A stretch of 64,000 nt of DNA from Tubiluchus corallicola (GCA_030141605.1 JAQGDQ010000044.1:716001-780000); one strand, 5' to 3'. Counted from the first letter of the stretch, positions 39,961 through 52,471 are shown. Numbers and translations: made by a program. Notes: generated by a model not told the origin, from the sequence alone.

Positions 39961-40545
39961 TTAAAGGGAAACAGGATGATTTTTCATATACTACCCCATT
40001 TTCAAGTACGGCAAGTAGTATACTTTTTAACAGGTGCAAAAGCATTTCTGATAAATAATATATTAAAATCTTAATTAACGGCGGGCGAGCCTAACAAGTG
40101 ATGACATCAACATCTAACATAATTTTTAACATCAAAAACATTCGCTGAGCGCATGCTTCCGAAAGCGAAAATTGAAGTACAGTGCTACTGTAAGAGATTC
40201 AGTGTGTTGTAGTAAAACTCGGCAAGTTTTAAGATAAAAATTCAAATTTCAAATTTACCGCTGTACACACGCAAGAGCTGTCGAACGTGTAGATTTCGTC
40301 ACAAATTAGCACATCCGAACTGAGAGGCACAGCACCTGTTTTTTCTGCAACTCTTTCCGAAATGCAGGCGCTAGTGCCCGTCCAACTAGCGAATGGCGAA
40401 ATGTATGTAACAGCGAAAAGCTGGTGGCGCCAACGCGAAATTGTGTTTGTGTGGTAATAATTCTTTCGCGTAAGTCATTTTTGAAAAAAAATAGTATGTT
40501 ATTGTTTTGACTTACAGTTTAACATTGGGTCCGGTTTTGCTTTAA
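39961..40545 (+). mobile_element. TTAA-flanked MITE family 1, copy C
   Basis: Begins TTAAAGGGAAACAGGATGAT and ends GGGTCCGGTTTTGCTTTAA. One of the most complete copies (585 bp), with TTAA at both borders. Family details are given under copy A. Confidence 0.8.
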
Positions 40546-41169
40546 AAGGAGCTTAACAATGTAAAGCCCTTAGAGCGGTGGTCAAAACCTGATGGTCCAG
40601 CGTTGACCTAGCTCACAGTGCTGATCAAGGTTTTTTAACTTGTGTTAAGCCAATTAACATTTTGTTAGTAGATTCTCGCCCCTTGATGTTTTAATCTGGC
40701 CTTGACTTAGTCTGATATTTGGACTTGAACTGGGTTAGGTATAGGTGGGTGCCAGTAATATTTCAATTAACTTTAGTTTCAGCTATGTCGTTGCTGACAA
40801 GTCTTCTTGAATAATAACGTTGATCCCCTGATAAAAGAGAGGTCTGCTACATTTCACGTACACGAAGCCTCTGCAGAGTTGGCCACTTTCCAAATGGCGC
40901 TCCAGCACTCAGCGACAGGTCCTACTATATGTACATGTTTGTGGCGAGACCGGTGCATAGCTCGTTATCAAAGATTAAATATTAGTTAGATTATTGAGTG
41001 AGATTATTAGTGACCACACAGCTAATAATCACACCCTCTACACCAGCTTTACTTATCTAGCTGCTTTTAAACACGTTAAGTGATGTTTTTCAAAGTTTAT
41101 CCTCACAAAATCGTCTGACATGATGATGTAAAATGTTATGACATGCTGTAAGTTAAGTTATACTTTTAA
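40546..41169. other. No gene recognised
   Basis: Short frames only. I see no repeats apart from general AT richness. Confidence 0.4.
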
Positions 41170-41408
41170 GGCCACGTATCCACTAAAAGTACAAACAGAC
41201 ACGCACAGAAACAAATTTTTTCCTTCTGACATTTTCTGCTGCAAAAACTGCATCAGCTAAGCACGCGCGCAACGCAAGAAAGCTTGAAAATAAATCTGAT
41301 ATGTGGCTGAAATACTGTTAGAACAAAATATAATTTTTTTACTCTAAAAAACTTTTAATGTTGTGGTAAGAAAGGGTTCAAACAATCTTTGAAAAAAGAG
41401 CAAAATAA

Positions 41409-41743
41409 GTAAACATTATAAGTTGTACAAGACGAAAACAAAACTAATATATTCGTTAGTCAAAGTAAACATTATAAGTTGTACAAGACGAAGAGAAAAC
41501 TAATATATTCATTAGTCAAAGTAAACATTATAAGTTGTACAAGACAAAGAGAAAACTAATATATTCATTAGTCAAAGTAAACATTATAAGTTGTACAAGG
41601 CAAAGAGAAAACTAATATATTCATTAGTCAAAGTAAACATTATAAGTTGTACAAGGCAAAGAGAAAACTAATATATTCATTAGTCAAAGTAAACATTATA
41701 AGTTGTACAAGACAAAGAGAAAACTAATATATTCATTAGTCAA
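41409..41743 (+). repeat. 56-bp tandem repeat, six copies
   Basis: Units begin at 41409, 41465, 41521, 41577, 41633 and 41689, an exact 56-bp period. Each reads GTAAACATTATAAGTTGTAC, then AAGRC.AA(G/A)A, then AAACTAATATATTC.TTAGTC. Units differ by only a few substitutions, mainly in unit 1, so the expansion is recent. Confidence 0.97.
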
Positions 41744-41872
41744 CGCCTAGTTTAGAGAAACCATTTGTTACTGCATTAAAGTATTTTAAATTTATACAAT
41801 AAACTTGTTATGGAGCCTTACAGCTGTTAGGTATTTGGACTAGTTGCTTATTATTTGAAATTTTCGTTTTTC

Positions 41873-42360
41873 ATGTACATGTTAAGTGTGTAGAATATTA
41901 AAAAGAATAATCTACGTAATACTTTACACACAAAGCTATGTTGTTTATCGTAACCTGCTTGAGAGACTTACGTAAGTAGAAACGAAAATTCTTACTGTAA
42001 TTTAAAATGCTCGCGCCAACTGGTTAAATGTCACTGACTCACCTTCCCAATGTGCACCACTGACTCACAAAAAACGTATTTTTAGTCTTAGTGTGAAGAT
42101 ACAACAATTTATCTTTTTGCTTAATGGTGAAGTGTGCTCTACGAATGCTCTGACTATTTTTCAAATTCTACGCAATGTTATATAAACTTGTTTCAAACGA
42201 CTTACTGTCAAAATGGCTGCTCTTAACGGTCTCATTGCGGAAGGTTAAATTTACAAGTTTTGCACAGCATTGCTTCTAATACAAGCTGTATGAGTTATAA
42301 GGCAATACGTAGGTGATACAAAATTTCAAAACGAATTTTTTTCACCTTTATAAATGTAAT
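41873..42360 (+). mobile_element. MITE family 2, copy 3
   Basis: Shares TTTAAAATGCTCGCGCCAAC, CAAACGACTTACTGTCAAAA and GTAGGTGATACAAAATTTC with the copies at 18005 and 36300. Directly downstream of the 56-bp array. Confidence 0.65.
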
Positions 42361-42535
42361 GGTTTTTCTTGTGTTTTAAATGCACGTTATGCATAAAAGT
42401 AAATGAATGGATTTAGGCCGTAACTTTACGTACCGAGCTACATGTATAGGTTTTTCCTGTAGAAGGCATGCTGGTGTGACACTTTTCTTCTGGTTAAAGC
42501 CGGACATAAATATTCAATTACCTATTTATTTTAAT

Positions 42536-43010
42536 GTCATCTCATCTCATCTCACCTCATCTCATCTCATCGCATCTTCTCTCCTCTCCTCTCATTGCAT
42601 TTCGTCTCACCTCACCTCACCTCAACTCAACTCACCTCATCTCATCTCAATTTACCTCACTTCATCTCATTTCATCTCATCTGATCTCAACTGATCTCAT
42701 TTCACCTCACCTCATTTCATCTCATCTCATTCCATCTCAACTGATCTCATTTCACCTCACCTCATTTCATCTCATCTCATTCCATCTCAACTGATCTCAT
42801 TTCACCTCACCTCACCTCATCTCATTTTATCTCATCTCACCTCATCTCAACTCATTTCACTTCACCTCACTTCACCTCACTTCATCTCATCTCATCTCAT
42901 CTCATTTCACCTCACCTCACCTCACCTCATCTCATCTCATCTCATCTCATCTCATTTCGTCCCACCTCACCTCACCTCATCTCATCTTGTCTTACCTCAA
43001 TAGATTTTTT
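42536..43010 (+). repeat. (CTCAT)n/(CTCAC)n pentanucleotide satellite
   Basis: About 475 bp of CTCAT, CTCAC, TTCAT and CTCAA pentamers. A longer unit, (CATTCCATCTCAACTGATCT) plus the following CATTTCACCTC, is repeated with a period of about 60 bp around 42690-42810. This shows higher-order structure. Confidence 0.95.
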
Positions 43011-43769
43011 GTACAACGTGTCATAATACATACACACATTAAGCAATATAAATTTATATATATAAGCAGAATTAATCAACAAAGAAATATTTTAAAACTT
43101 GCTGTTTTGAATTAAATTGGCTCAGAGTCATTATTGCACTGCGTGGTCTCTGTAAGGAATTAGAGGGGTTTCTGCGGTTCCGTGGATATGCGCATTCATA
43201 CATATGCAAATTTTGTGATGAAAACTGAGAGTCTTTGCGGACTATTGCGAGCGCAGTGGATACGCACCCTAAGTTATGCTGATATTATCCTTGAATTATT
43301 GGGCCGCATTAAACAGGAAGGCTTGTCCACATCACGACATGATTGATCAAGATTATTGACCAAGATTATCATTTTCACAACACTGAAATTACACGGAGCG
43401 TGAAACCCTTTGAAATCGAGCAACAATACAGCTCCTATCACGCACGGTAATAATTAAAGTGGGAGAGAAGAAATTGGATGAAACATCTCAAACTTCCATC
43501 AAGAAAAGTTGAGCATTTCGTCCTTGAGTCTTGTCAGGTGGTTATTAATCTTCCTGAGCTGATCTCAGTCACAAAAGTGCAATGACAAAATATAGCAATC
43601 ATTCTGCAAGCGACACCCACACAGTGGTGGATTTAGGACAGGGCCACTGGGGTTGCTGCTCCGGGGCTTCCACGTAAGAGGGTCCTCCATAATGTGCATA
43701 TAATCAAGTTCATTTACTACACATTGTTGACTTTAATTAACTAAATTTATGATAAAACAATAATAACAA

Positions 43770-43960
43770 TCATGACTGACTGACTAGCTGGCTGGCTGGC
43801 TGACTGTCTGACTGACAGACTAACTGACTGACTGACTCATTGACTCACTCACTCACTGATTTGATTTAACTATTTATTTCGAACTGACTGACTGACGGAC
43901 TGCCTGCCTGCCTGACTTACTGATTGACTAACTAACTAAATGAATGAATGAATGACTTTT
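43770..43960 (+). repeat. (GACT)n-type tetranucleotide microsatellite
   Basis: Irregular GACT, GGCT, TCAC and GAAT tetramers over about 190 bp. A related but separate array lies at 53286-53555. Confidence 0.85.
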
Positions 43961-46489
43961 TGGATATTTACACATTTTACTTACTTTCTTAGACTTAAGT
44001 TAATCAGCCATTAGCGATATGTCATCAAAGGATTCAAAATTGCTAAAAAATACAATAAAGAGGCGTTTGGCGGACTGTGCTATGAGAGCTTACATCACTC
44101 ACCCAGATGCTCTATAACCGGTTGCTCTGGGACGCCTACATTTCTTAATTCAATCTGTGCTCACGAGACGCTAACCAACACCTTACAGAGACAATTTGGG
44201 ATACCTATTTTTGCATAACGCCGTGACTGACCTAATGTACAAACTATCGATAATTTGCAGCCATTTTAAACATTAAGGTGCGTCTTAAATACGATAAATA
44301 ATTCAAAGATGCATTCATCTTAAACCGCCACCTCCAAATAGTGCACATATTAGAATTAGAATTTCGTGAAGATACAATTGCACTTACTTCTGCTTCCATA
44401 CACTGCGTGGTCATCTAGAATCTCATTGACTTAACACGATGGGTAGATGATAAAAGATATATGTTCGTCCACAAATGCACGTTCTTTACATTTAGCACAT
44501 GGCTTCATCAGCATTCTTAACTTCTACTTCAACTAGGTAGCGAAAATGCGATTGGTTGACATTATTAAAGGAATCATGATAGTGAGGTAACTTTTTATTT
44601 GCATGTCTATTAAACTTCGTTCATTAGAAAAACAAATAACCGTTCACAAATACAAATATTATCGATGTATAAACGTTATTTGTACACAGTCCATCTTGGC
44701 GCGAGTGAATCATGAGAGTACGCTGCACAAAATTACTTGCCTCTGTCGTGGGATAAACTTGTTTCAAAATTGAAGCCAAGTCAAGCTTAACCGGCTTATC
44801 ACTTGCACTGCCTATTGGTCGCCACTAGTTAAAGTTGAGTAAACAAACACAAGTTTATAATGTCAGCTAAAACTTTCAGTATGGAGGAAGTTTTTATTCA
44901 ACAAAAAAACGATTAGCATGTAACAGAAATTATTTAGGACAAGTGTACAGCTGAAAATGTATGTATTATGCGAACATCGGATAATTCGTACAAGCGCATC
45001 GTTCGTATTAACCGAAGTTATGCTTGTGCCGCCATAGTCTTTAATTACAGCTTGCATTTCGTGCAGATTTGCTTTTTTGGATACTGCATGTTGTTTCTGA
45101 TGTGTCATCACGATTGTTTATCATATTACAAAAGTTGCTAAACAAGCGCCACCTTGCTGTAACCTTGGGTGTTACGTAAACTTAGCACATAGAAAATTCA
45201 GCGCACAAAGGGTTAGAATGACAATGGATGTTAAAACGACACCCAATTAGCGTGACACTTGAGACCCAAAACTCAATTACCTGCAGACTAAGTTCAAGTG
45301 ACAACTCTCAATTAACAGAGGATGTTTTTAACTTAGAAACGTTTTTTAAAGCTTTTGTTCTGAAATATCTAACACTCTGAGGAGATTTTGTCAGACAATA
45401 ATATCAGTAATTCGATGAACAGATAATAAATTTACACTACTGGATGTTGTCTTAATTTACTTTGGCAAAATTTGGCTGTGCACCACAGAGTCCTGTGACA
45501 GTGGAAGCTATTACAGCGGTCTCCTCCAGAAAGGAGAGGAGCGTCATTTCCAGTGAGGGACTTCTCTTATACGAGCATCATAAAGAACATCATTAAAGAA
45601 AGCAAGCTGTGCTTCAATAAAAACAAACTTTATTAAGAAGACTTGGTCAGAAGTTAGATGCTCAGGTTCGCTTATTTTCGTTTTCTACTCCCGCCCTAGA
45701 ATCTCTCTTGAATAAGTCCATTTATTTACAGCTGTGCTGCAAGACTTACCAGCTGAAAAATCAGAAATCACCAAGACAACATGGTGATTGTGGAAAGTGC
45801 TATTTTTGGTGAGATGCGCTCCATGCATGGAGGTTAGTGAGACATAGGATGTTTGTAAGAATTAAAAGCGTCTGTAGAACATGTGTTTATCAGTAAGAGA
45901 TTGCCACTTCATTTTCTGTATACATAATAACACCAAAATTATGTGTTTATTTATATTTACGTAATACAAATTACAGTGATAAAATAATTTCTCAGTTACT
46001 AAAGTAAATTATGCATGCAAACTACAGACGATATTACGATAAATAAAAAGTTAAAACTGGCTGAAATATATGGTGAAATGTGCCAATATCGTACACGTCG
46101 GACAATTCGTTTTAGGCTTTTACAGAATATAACAAGATAGTATAGACACTCTTTTTCCTTCCTTCCTTTTCCACCCTTTCATTAGTAAAAGAGAAGAAAA
46201 ACAGAGTTTATTCCACTTTGTTATTTTTGGTACAACCTTGAAGCTCACTGTTCGATATTAGCCCAATATTTTACCCAATATAATTTTATAAAGCATTAAA
46301 ACGATTCTGCATTAAATTACGGTAAGATTAAACAAAGAATAAAAAGAAAATGTGTCTCAAATGTGAGCCCTTTCTTTAGGCCGTCCCTAGCAGAAGTGAA
46401 TGCTTGACTGAGATTCATTTATTTACACTCTATGAATGAATGTCTTTGTGCACGAGTTACAGGAAGCTGTAACTCGTTAAAACGTAAAA
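43961..46489. other. No gene recognised
   Basis: About 2.5 kb of AT-rich sequence with short frames only. I see no transposon ends or large repeats. Confidence 0.4.
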
Positions 46490-47422
46490 CGTTAAAAATG
46501 AAAACTTTAGAAAACTAAATACAATGCAAAACTACGCACTTAGATTAATTCATGGCTCCTCTAACAAAACTGCTAAACAACATGCTGCTTCTGCAACAAG
46601 CTTAAGAGCGTCCGCAAAAATACCAATATCAGAAGCCTATCGAGATTACAAAACACTGATATTTCTTTATAAATATATCAATAAACTGAGCATTCCATTT
46701 ATAAACAATCCCTTAGCATTCATTCCTGATACCACTTTAAACAATAGAACACACAATTTAAAGCAAATTACAGTAAACAATAAATTTGGAAATAACTCTA
46801 TATCAAAACAGGCCATACATTTATGGAACTTACTACTCAGTGACATAAAACTAATAGAATCTCTCCACCAATTTAAAAAGAAATTAAAAGAATATCAATA
46901 TAACAGGTGTCAAGTTCCACATTGTGCATCTGATACTAATTACACAGACTCAACTTTCATCTACCCCCGCCCCTGACTCCATAAAACGATTAAAAAAGTA
47001 AAATTTTTAAAAAATTATGTAATGTAATACGTGTTACGTCAGTTTTGTAATGTCAAATGTAAAAATAGTGAAAGTAATGAGTTAACATTAACAAAATGTA
47101 ATGAGTGAAATTTATGTAATGTAAAGCATGTTTCTGTTGTGTCATGAAAAATGTATATATGTGTAAAATATGTCATGTAAAATTTAATGTACTTTTGTAA
47201 TATTGTTTTGTAAAAATATTTTAATATTGTGTTTGTAAATATGTTCATTTATTGCATATAATTAGGCCTTAGTTTTGCACTTTAGTTTTTTTTTTAGTCT
47301 GCACTGGACGCATTTGTCTTGAACAGTGTTGTTATTTTAACATTACGCTGAGGATTACTCAATTTTATTATAATGAGTGAGCCATTTTAATGACAAATAA
47401 AGAATTAATATATATATATATA
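46490..47422 (+). pseudogene. 5'-truncated CR1/Jockey-like LINE: ORF2 C-terminus and 3' UTR
   Basis: An open frame of 150 codons (46524-46976) is the C-terminal part of ORF2, downstream of the RT domain. MQNYALRLIHG, then AYRDYKTLIFLYKYINKL, then NNRTHNLKQ, then SISKQAIHLWNLLLSDIK, then HQFKKKLKEY match the usual blocks Q(N/K)xAxRxI, IFxYKYxNxLLP, SIxxxGxxLWNxLPxxIK and FKKxLKxYL. The frame is intact to its stop, making this the best preserved LINE piece here. A 3' untranslated region of about 440 bp ends in CAAATAAAGAATTAATATATA. RT and upstream domains are absent, as expected from 5' truncation during retrotransposition. Confidence 0.85.
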
Positions 47423-48510
47423 AGCCATGTGATTTTGGCAATTGTTTTGTTGGAGAAAAATGTTACAAATAATCCGCTTTACGTTCATTTTCTGGTAATC
47501 TCTAATAATAGCCTAGGACGCCAAAGTTTGAGGAGCGTCACGTTTTAGACAAAATTCTTATTCTCCTCGGAAAATGTGCATACTTTCATATTCATGTAAA
47601 CGGCGCATGTTATAACACACCACAGGCAGTTACTCATCTCCCCTTCTATATATGTACCACATAACAAACAGATGCAAGGTATTACACAACAAACAGTTGC
47701 GCAATTGCACGAATATAAACGCTGTGCAAATACACATAAATAAGAATGATCACGTAGAAACTAGGTTAATAGTGTTTCTAATACACCACAAGTAATTGTT
47801 TAATCTGCTCATTGCATTAACAGCCACAAATTCACAATAGAGATGGGCAGCACAGAACTAGGGCGTCGCAAAGTCTTGATACGCCCCTGCTAATAGCGCA
47901 GGTACTCAACGAAAAAAGTAGTTACTAGAATAGCAATCTCATGTAAATTATAGAGACATATAAAAACATGCGATAAACTGATTTGAGGAAAGCAGGAATA
48001 ATGGTGATCTTGTCATGGAACTTGGGATATATAAGAACGCTAACGCTGTTGTTTGAAATTTCCTTAATGTCTGCTGTTCGTGTAACACTGGCGTGGCTCT
48101 TTGATATCGATTATTTGCAAGTTACCACATGGACGTGGATCGTCTTGTGTTTTTGTTTGCGGAGTTTTTTTTTGTTTGCTTGCTTCAAATTTTTGCTCAC
48201 TGTTTGTAAGTTGGTTTTCTTAACTCAAATAGCAAATGCTCGTGGCCCAGAACGTTTAAAAAATTTTATGTGAAAAACTACAAAACCAAACGCCAAAAAA
48301 ATGTTTCACGTATTAAATAACTTGTAAATGTGTTTGGGCAACATTCCGGGGATTTTTCCTTGCACAAGTAAGATGCTGGAAAGCAAACACAAGTATACGT
48401 AGATGATTTTAAGTTATTTTCATTAATGGAAATGCGTTCTGCAGGCTTTGCTATTTATTACATGCAGAAATGGGATGTTTTGTGTGTCAGTGCAAAACCA
48501 GAGACCTCTC
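47423..48510. other. No gene recognised
   Basis: A 96-codon frame at 47983-48273 is hydrophobic and has no recognisable family. Otherwise AT-rich. Confidence 0.35.
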
Positions 48511-48960
48511 TGTTGATGTTGTTGTTGTTGGCATTTTTCTGTCTCGGAAGACAATGGAGTGTGCGCTAAGAGAGTCAGTTATTGATCACATTGATGGAGC
48601 TGCAGCGTCGACTGTGGCTGAGCAGTCCGATCCTTGAACCACTGGAGTGGCTTCTCCAGGGCGCACGCCTGGGTAAGGTGTATGGAGATCCTGAGTTGCC
48701 CAGACAACAGGAACCCCTCTCTTCCTCCCTGGTGTAGTGCAGAGAAAGCAGAGCGATACGTTTAGTACTAGGTTGACTGCAGGAGGTGCCGGAGTCAGTG
48801 AGCATGCTGCATTGGTCCGCCTTCGGGGCTCCACTCCTGATTTGGAAGGTTTACTCCTCTACACATGGCCGTTGGGTCTCTTGACCTCCTCCGCCCTCTA
48901 ACCGTTGGCTGCTTGTGCAGCTCCTCCGCCTAGTGTCGAGATACAGTGTGCGCATCCCGC
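48511..48960 (-). mobile_element. Body of a 5S-headed retroposon
   Basis: On the minus strand this GC-richer stretch follows a complete 5S-like head (48961-49080) and ends in CAACAACAACATCAACA at 48511-48530, a SINE-like tandem tail. CAGAGAC lies close to both outer ends (about 48501-48507 and 49082-49088), a candidate target duplication that does not abut exactly. Short frames inside are not recognised as proteins. The layout fits a 5S-derived SINE (SINE3-like) or another 5S-promoted retroposon, about 570 bp in all. Confidence 0.6.
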
Positions 48961-49080
48961 AAGCCTACAGCACCTGATATTCCTAGGCGGTCACCTATCC
49001 AAGTACTAACCAGGCTCTACGTTGTTTAACTTCGGTGATCAGACGAGAACCGGTGTTTTCAACGTGATTTCGCCGTAGTC
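48961..49080 (-). rRNA. 5S rRNA-derived sequence (pseudogene / SINE head), 120 nt
   Basis: The minus strand aligns end to end with eukaryotic 5S rRNA, from GACTACGGCG to GTGCTGTAGGCTT. The internal promoter box C region is almost unchanged (GCCTGGTTAGTACTTGGAT), as is the segment TCTCGTCTGATC. The box A region (GAAGTTAAACAACG against GAAGCTAAGCAGGG) and the first 40 bases carry many substitutions. The length matches 5S exactly. The divergence and the attached tailed body argue for a retroposed, non-functional copy rather than a working 5S gene, though the promoter may still be partly active. Confidence 0.88.
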
Positions 49081-50951
49081 ACAGAGACATATAGAGATCT
49101 CTCTATTTCCGTAGCAAAACGTTTGTTTCTGCGGCAAAACTGTGTGCTAGCCATCTATCGTAAATGTCGAATGAAAATAAAATATTTTTTATGATTTGTT
49201 TCTGTTTTTAAAATTTTCTTCATTTTTCAAACTTTTATAGTCATTTAAAGACTTTACAAGCAAGATTCGATACATTCGAAACGCAGCGTTCAATTTTGTA
49301 AAGGTTAATTGGGCCCTGTAAAGCTATTTGACTTGCAGTGTGTCCACCTCCAGGGAAATTCCTCAGATTGAGATGACATTGACTGAACTAGTCCTATTCG
49401 AAATACAGCTACAGGCTGGCCTGTGATTAGATATGGACACAGGCTATTGTTTCATAGAAATGGCTTCTATTTCGCTCTAAGACGAGTCAATAATTTGAAA
49501 TGAAAAGGCGAGTTTTGCGCCCTAAAGCACAAGTGGGCTTTCAAATTTTATCTCTGCATCCACTCACCGCCCCCTTGTAATTTCAGTAACTCCCTCTTGA
49601 GTGAGGCGGGATGTCATTTGGATGAGTAATCCTTGACATTCTTACATGAAGTTGCCTCAATTAAATCACCCGTATGTGGAAACTGTACACAAATCCAAGA
49701 CATATACATACTGCCTACTAAAATTAAACGGCTACCTGTATGTAATTAAGTGATCGTCTGCAATTAATTTGTCCACGTTTAATTGCTGACAATCAAGTAA
49801 TACTCTTACGCTCACGTGTAAAGGGTTCACCAAATAATAGGCGACCTCGTACCGGAAAAGACCGTAATAGATTAAAGCCGACAAAACCATGAAAAGAATC
49901 ACTTAATTCTGAATAAAGAACGTGCACTTGTTTTAATAACCTATATTGTCGCCATTCGTAGCTCTGGTGGCGACTAATCGACGTCGGGTACACAGTCACC
50001 GGAATTTCTCAATGAGACTGCTGTTATGACTCATTTCCTCAGCAACTTTGTTGAATTTGTTATTTCTGAGGATAAAAAGTAGGATAAAATTTAGAAAATA
50101 GATTACAATATTAGAAAAAACACCGAAACATTTATATTATATCTACTTCTAGTTCTAGTAACTTCTGTGCCTAGTGCGTTCAACGTTTCTTGCCCATACC
50201 AGTACTTTCAACAATTTAATTCAATTCTTCTTTGTTTCTGTAAAAGAAATTGCACACAGAGACCCATAGAGAAATTACTGTGGTAAGACTACAGAAACCC
50301 ACAAGTTGTTCATATATTTAAGACGTCAGCAAAAATTCAGCCACTGTATGCAGTGATATCTCTCTCACTTAATTTTAACGATGGTGAATACAGGTAATTT
50401 CATTACAATTTCTATACAAACTAAAAACTGTGAAAGTAAAGAAAACCGGGAAACTGTCATTTGCTCGCAGGACACGTGTCTAATGCGAGTAACGAAATGT
50501 GAAGCATTGTTAGTGATGCTTAGTTAGGCTCATTCAGCTTGACAACAGGAGTTGCGTTGTTTCGTGAGCAAATAAATCCAATTTAGAGGCACTAGAAAGG
50601 TCGTTGAAGTCAATCGTCCATCGTGTTTCATGACCATTGTCAGGCTGCCTACTTTAATGCCGTTTTCATTTCATGTCAATCTTTAATGTCGTAGAAATTT
50701 TTACGGCATCTCAAAAAAAAACTTGAGAACATTTTACTAACATCTTAAGAAACTGAAGAGTTTCTATTAACTCATCGTAAATGATTTTCGTAACTCATCA
50801 TAAATAAATAAAATTGCAAGGATGTTTACTGGAGAAAGTGATTCGTTTTTGCACCTTCACGGGTCGTACAAATGTGCAAAAATTAAGTAGCTATTTAACC
50901 ATAAATATTTGTGATCAATTTAATTAAGAAAAAAAAACAAGCGAAAACTAG
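49081..50951. other. No gene recognised
   Basis: AT-rich, short frames only. I found no large repeats or element ends. Confidence 0.4.
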
Positions 50952-51563
50952 TTAAAGGAAAACAGGATGATTTTTCACATGCCGCCCTATATTTATAAGT
51001 ATACAGCAAAAAGTATACCGCATACATTTTAGCATCTATAATAATGCTAAAGTGTTTGTGATAATAAAATAATAGTTTAAAAACTTAACTGACGGCTGGA
51101 GATACCAGCAAGCGATGACGTCAGAACTGAACACAGTTTTGTAACAGCCAAACATTCAACGAGCTTGATGCAAGTGTTTGCAAAAAACAGAAATGGAAGT
51201 ATAATGCTACTGTACAACATTGACTGTGGTACACAAAAAACTTGTCGAATTTATGTTTAAAACTTTAAAACTTAAAACCGCCGTGTTGTCATGCTATTTC
51301 ACCAAAAAAAGGTAATACGTCAGAACTGAACAGAGACGTACAGTGCTTGTTTTTTATGCAATGTGTTTTCGAGATGCAGATACTATGTCTATTTAACTAC
51401 TGTAGCTAATGGCGCATGAACACCGAGCGCACGCAAAATTAAACTTTGGTGGTAATAATTCTTTTACGTAAGTCACATAAAAAAACAATTATGTGCACTT
51501 TTAATATTTTACACATTAGATTACTTTTAGCTATAGCTTAAGATTGGGTCCTGTCCCCTTTAA
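50952..51563 (+). mobile_element. TTAA-flanked MITE family 1, copy D
   Basis: Begins TTAAAGGAAAACAGGATGAT and ends GGGTCCTGTCCCCTTTAA. The outer 11 bases at the right (AGGGGACAGGA when inverted) are the inverted counterpart of the left AGGAAAACAGGA. This copy shows the terminal inverted repeat best. Length 612 bp. Confidence 0.8.
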
Positions 51564-52016
51564 GGAAAGAGTTGACAATTCTTTTTTTGTCTCGCTTTAG
51601 TGCACTTAGAAACGAAACTACTCATTCATGCATTAATTTTAATTTTAACCAAATCTAGGCAGAATATTTTTAAGAATAACATACCGCATTGATAAGATAT
51701 TATTTGTTCTTGTTGCCATCTTTGTCGTGGTCGCGGTTGCGACTGCTGCTGCTATTGTTGTTATGTGTTGTTATTTCAAGTAAGCATTCTAGAGAATTCT
51801 CTGCCTTGGGACCAGTATGTGATCTCGCACATTATGTTAATTATGTAGAAATATCTGTAATCACGAACACGAAGCTAATTAATTACCATGCTGTATGTAC
51901 CCAATAGAGCTATATTTATTCTGCATCCTATGTCCATGTATTTTTCAAACAAATTACTGCTTCATGAAATCTTATCATGGATAGTCCTTAAAATCCCTGC
52001 GTAAGTTTCTAAAAAT

Positions 52017-52210
52017 CGATCAGAAGATAAGACAGGACAGGACAGGACAGGACAGGATTGGACAGGACATGGCGGGACAGGACAGGACAGGACAGGACAG
52101 GACAGGACAGGACAGGACAGGACAGGGCAGGGCAGGGCAGGGCAGGGCAGGGCAGGGCAATACAAGATAAGATAAGATCTTTATTTAAATTCGAGCTTAT
52201 CTTCTGATCG
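52017..52210. repeat. (GGACA)n/(GGGCA)n array bracketed by 15-bp inverted repeats
   Basis: CGATCAGAAGATAAG (52017-52031) and its perfect reverse complement (52196-52210) enclose GGACA pentamers grading into GGGCA pentamers. On the minus strand, AAATAAAGATCTTATCTTATC precedes the pentamers, which looks like a retroposon 3' terminus that seeded them. Confidence 0.85.
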
Positions 52211-52393
52211 AAGAGAACTAAATACATCAAAAACAATGGTGATTATGGTCAGACTGCTCACTCGTGAGAGTACTGTTATTTGGTGTTTCCGTGTGGTTGC
52301 ACAACAATTTTCTTACTAAAATTTTGAAACGTATGTATAGTAGCGTCAGCTTATAGTAGGGGGTGAGCATTCTCTATCAGAAAGCAAAGAAGG

Positions 52394-52466
52394 AGTTTAC
52401 AATTCCCCACGAAATTTTAAGTACTGTAACCCTAGACCTAACATTGTGTGTGGGGAATTGTAAACT
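52394..52466. repeat. Perfect 17-bp inverted repeat (hairpin)
   Basis: AGTTTACAATTCCCCAC at 52394-52410 is exactly complementary to GTGGGGAATTGTAAACT at 52450-52466, with a 39-base loop. Possibly a very small MITE or solo transposon termini. Confidence 0.85.
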
Positions 52467-52471
52467 TTAGC

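Larger units (their letters stand above)
41170..43269 (+). mobile_element. Possible PIF/Harbinger-type element, 2.1 kb composite
   Basis: Left end GGCCACGTATCCACT and inverted right end GGGTGCGTATCCACT match at 12 of 15 positions, and both are flanked by TAA (41167-41169, 43270-43272). The short terminal repeats and 3-bp TWA duplication fit PIF/Harbinger. The interior carries a 56-bp tandem array, a family-2 MITE copy and a CTCAT satellite rather than a transposase, so it is either a nonautonomous carrier or a pair of unrelated ends. The TAA duplication is weak evidence by itself in AT-rich DNA. Confidence 0.5.

Noticed and set aside
41409-41743. CRISPR-like array
   Set aside because: The 56-bp units are directly adjacent with no variable spacers, and the context is an animal genome.
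48961-49080. Functional 5S rRNA gene
   Set aside because: Many substitutions in otherwise invariant parts of 5S, and no T-run terminator right after the 3' end. The sequence instead continues into a retroposon body.
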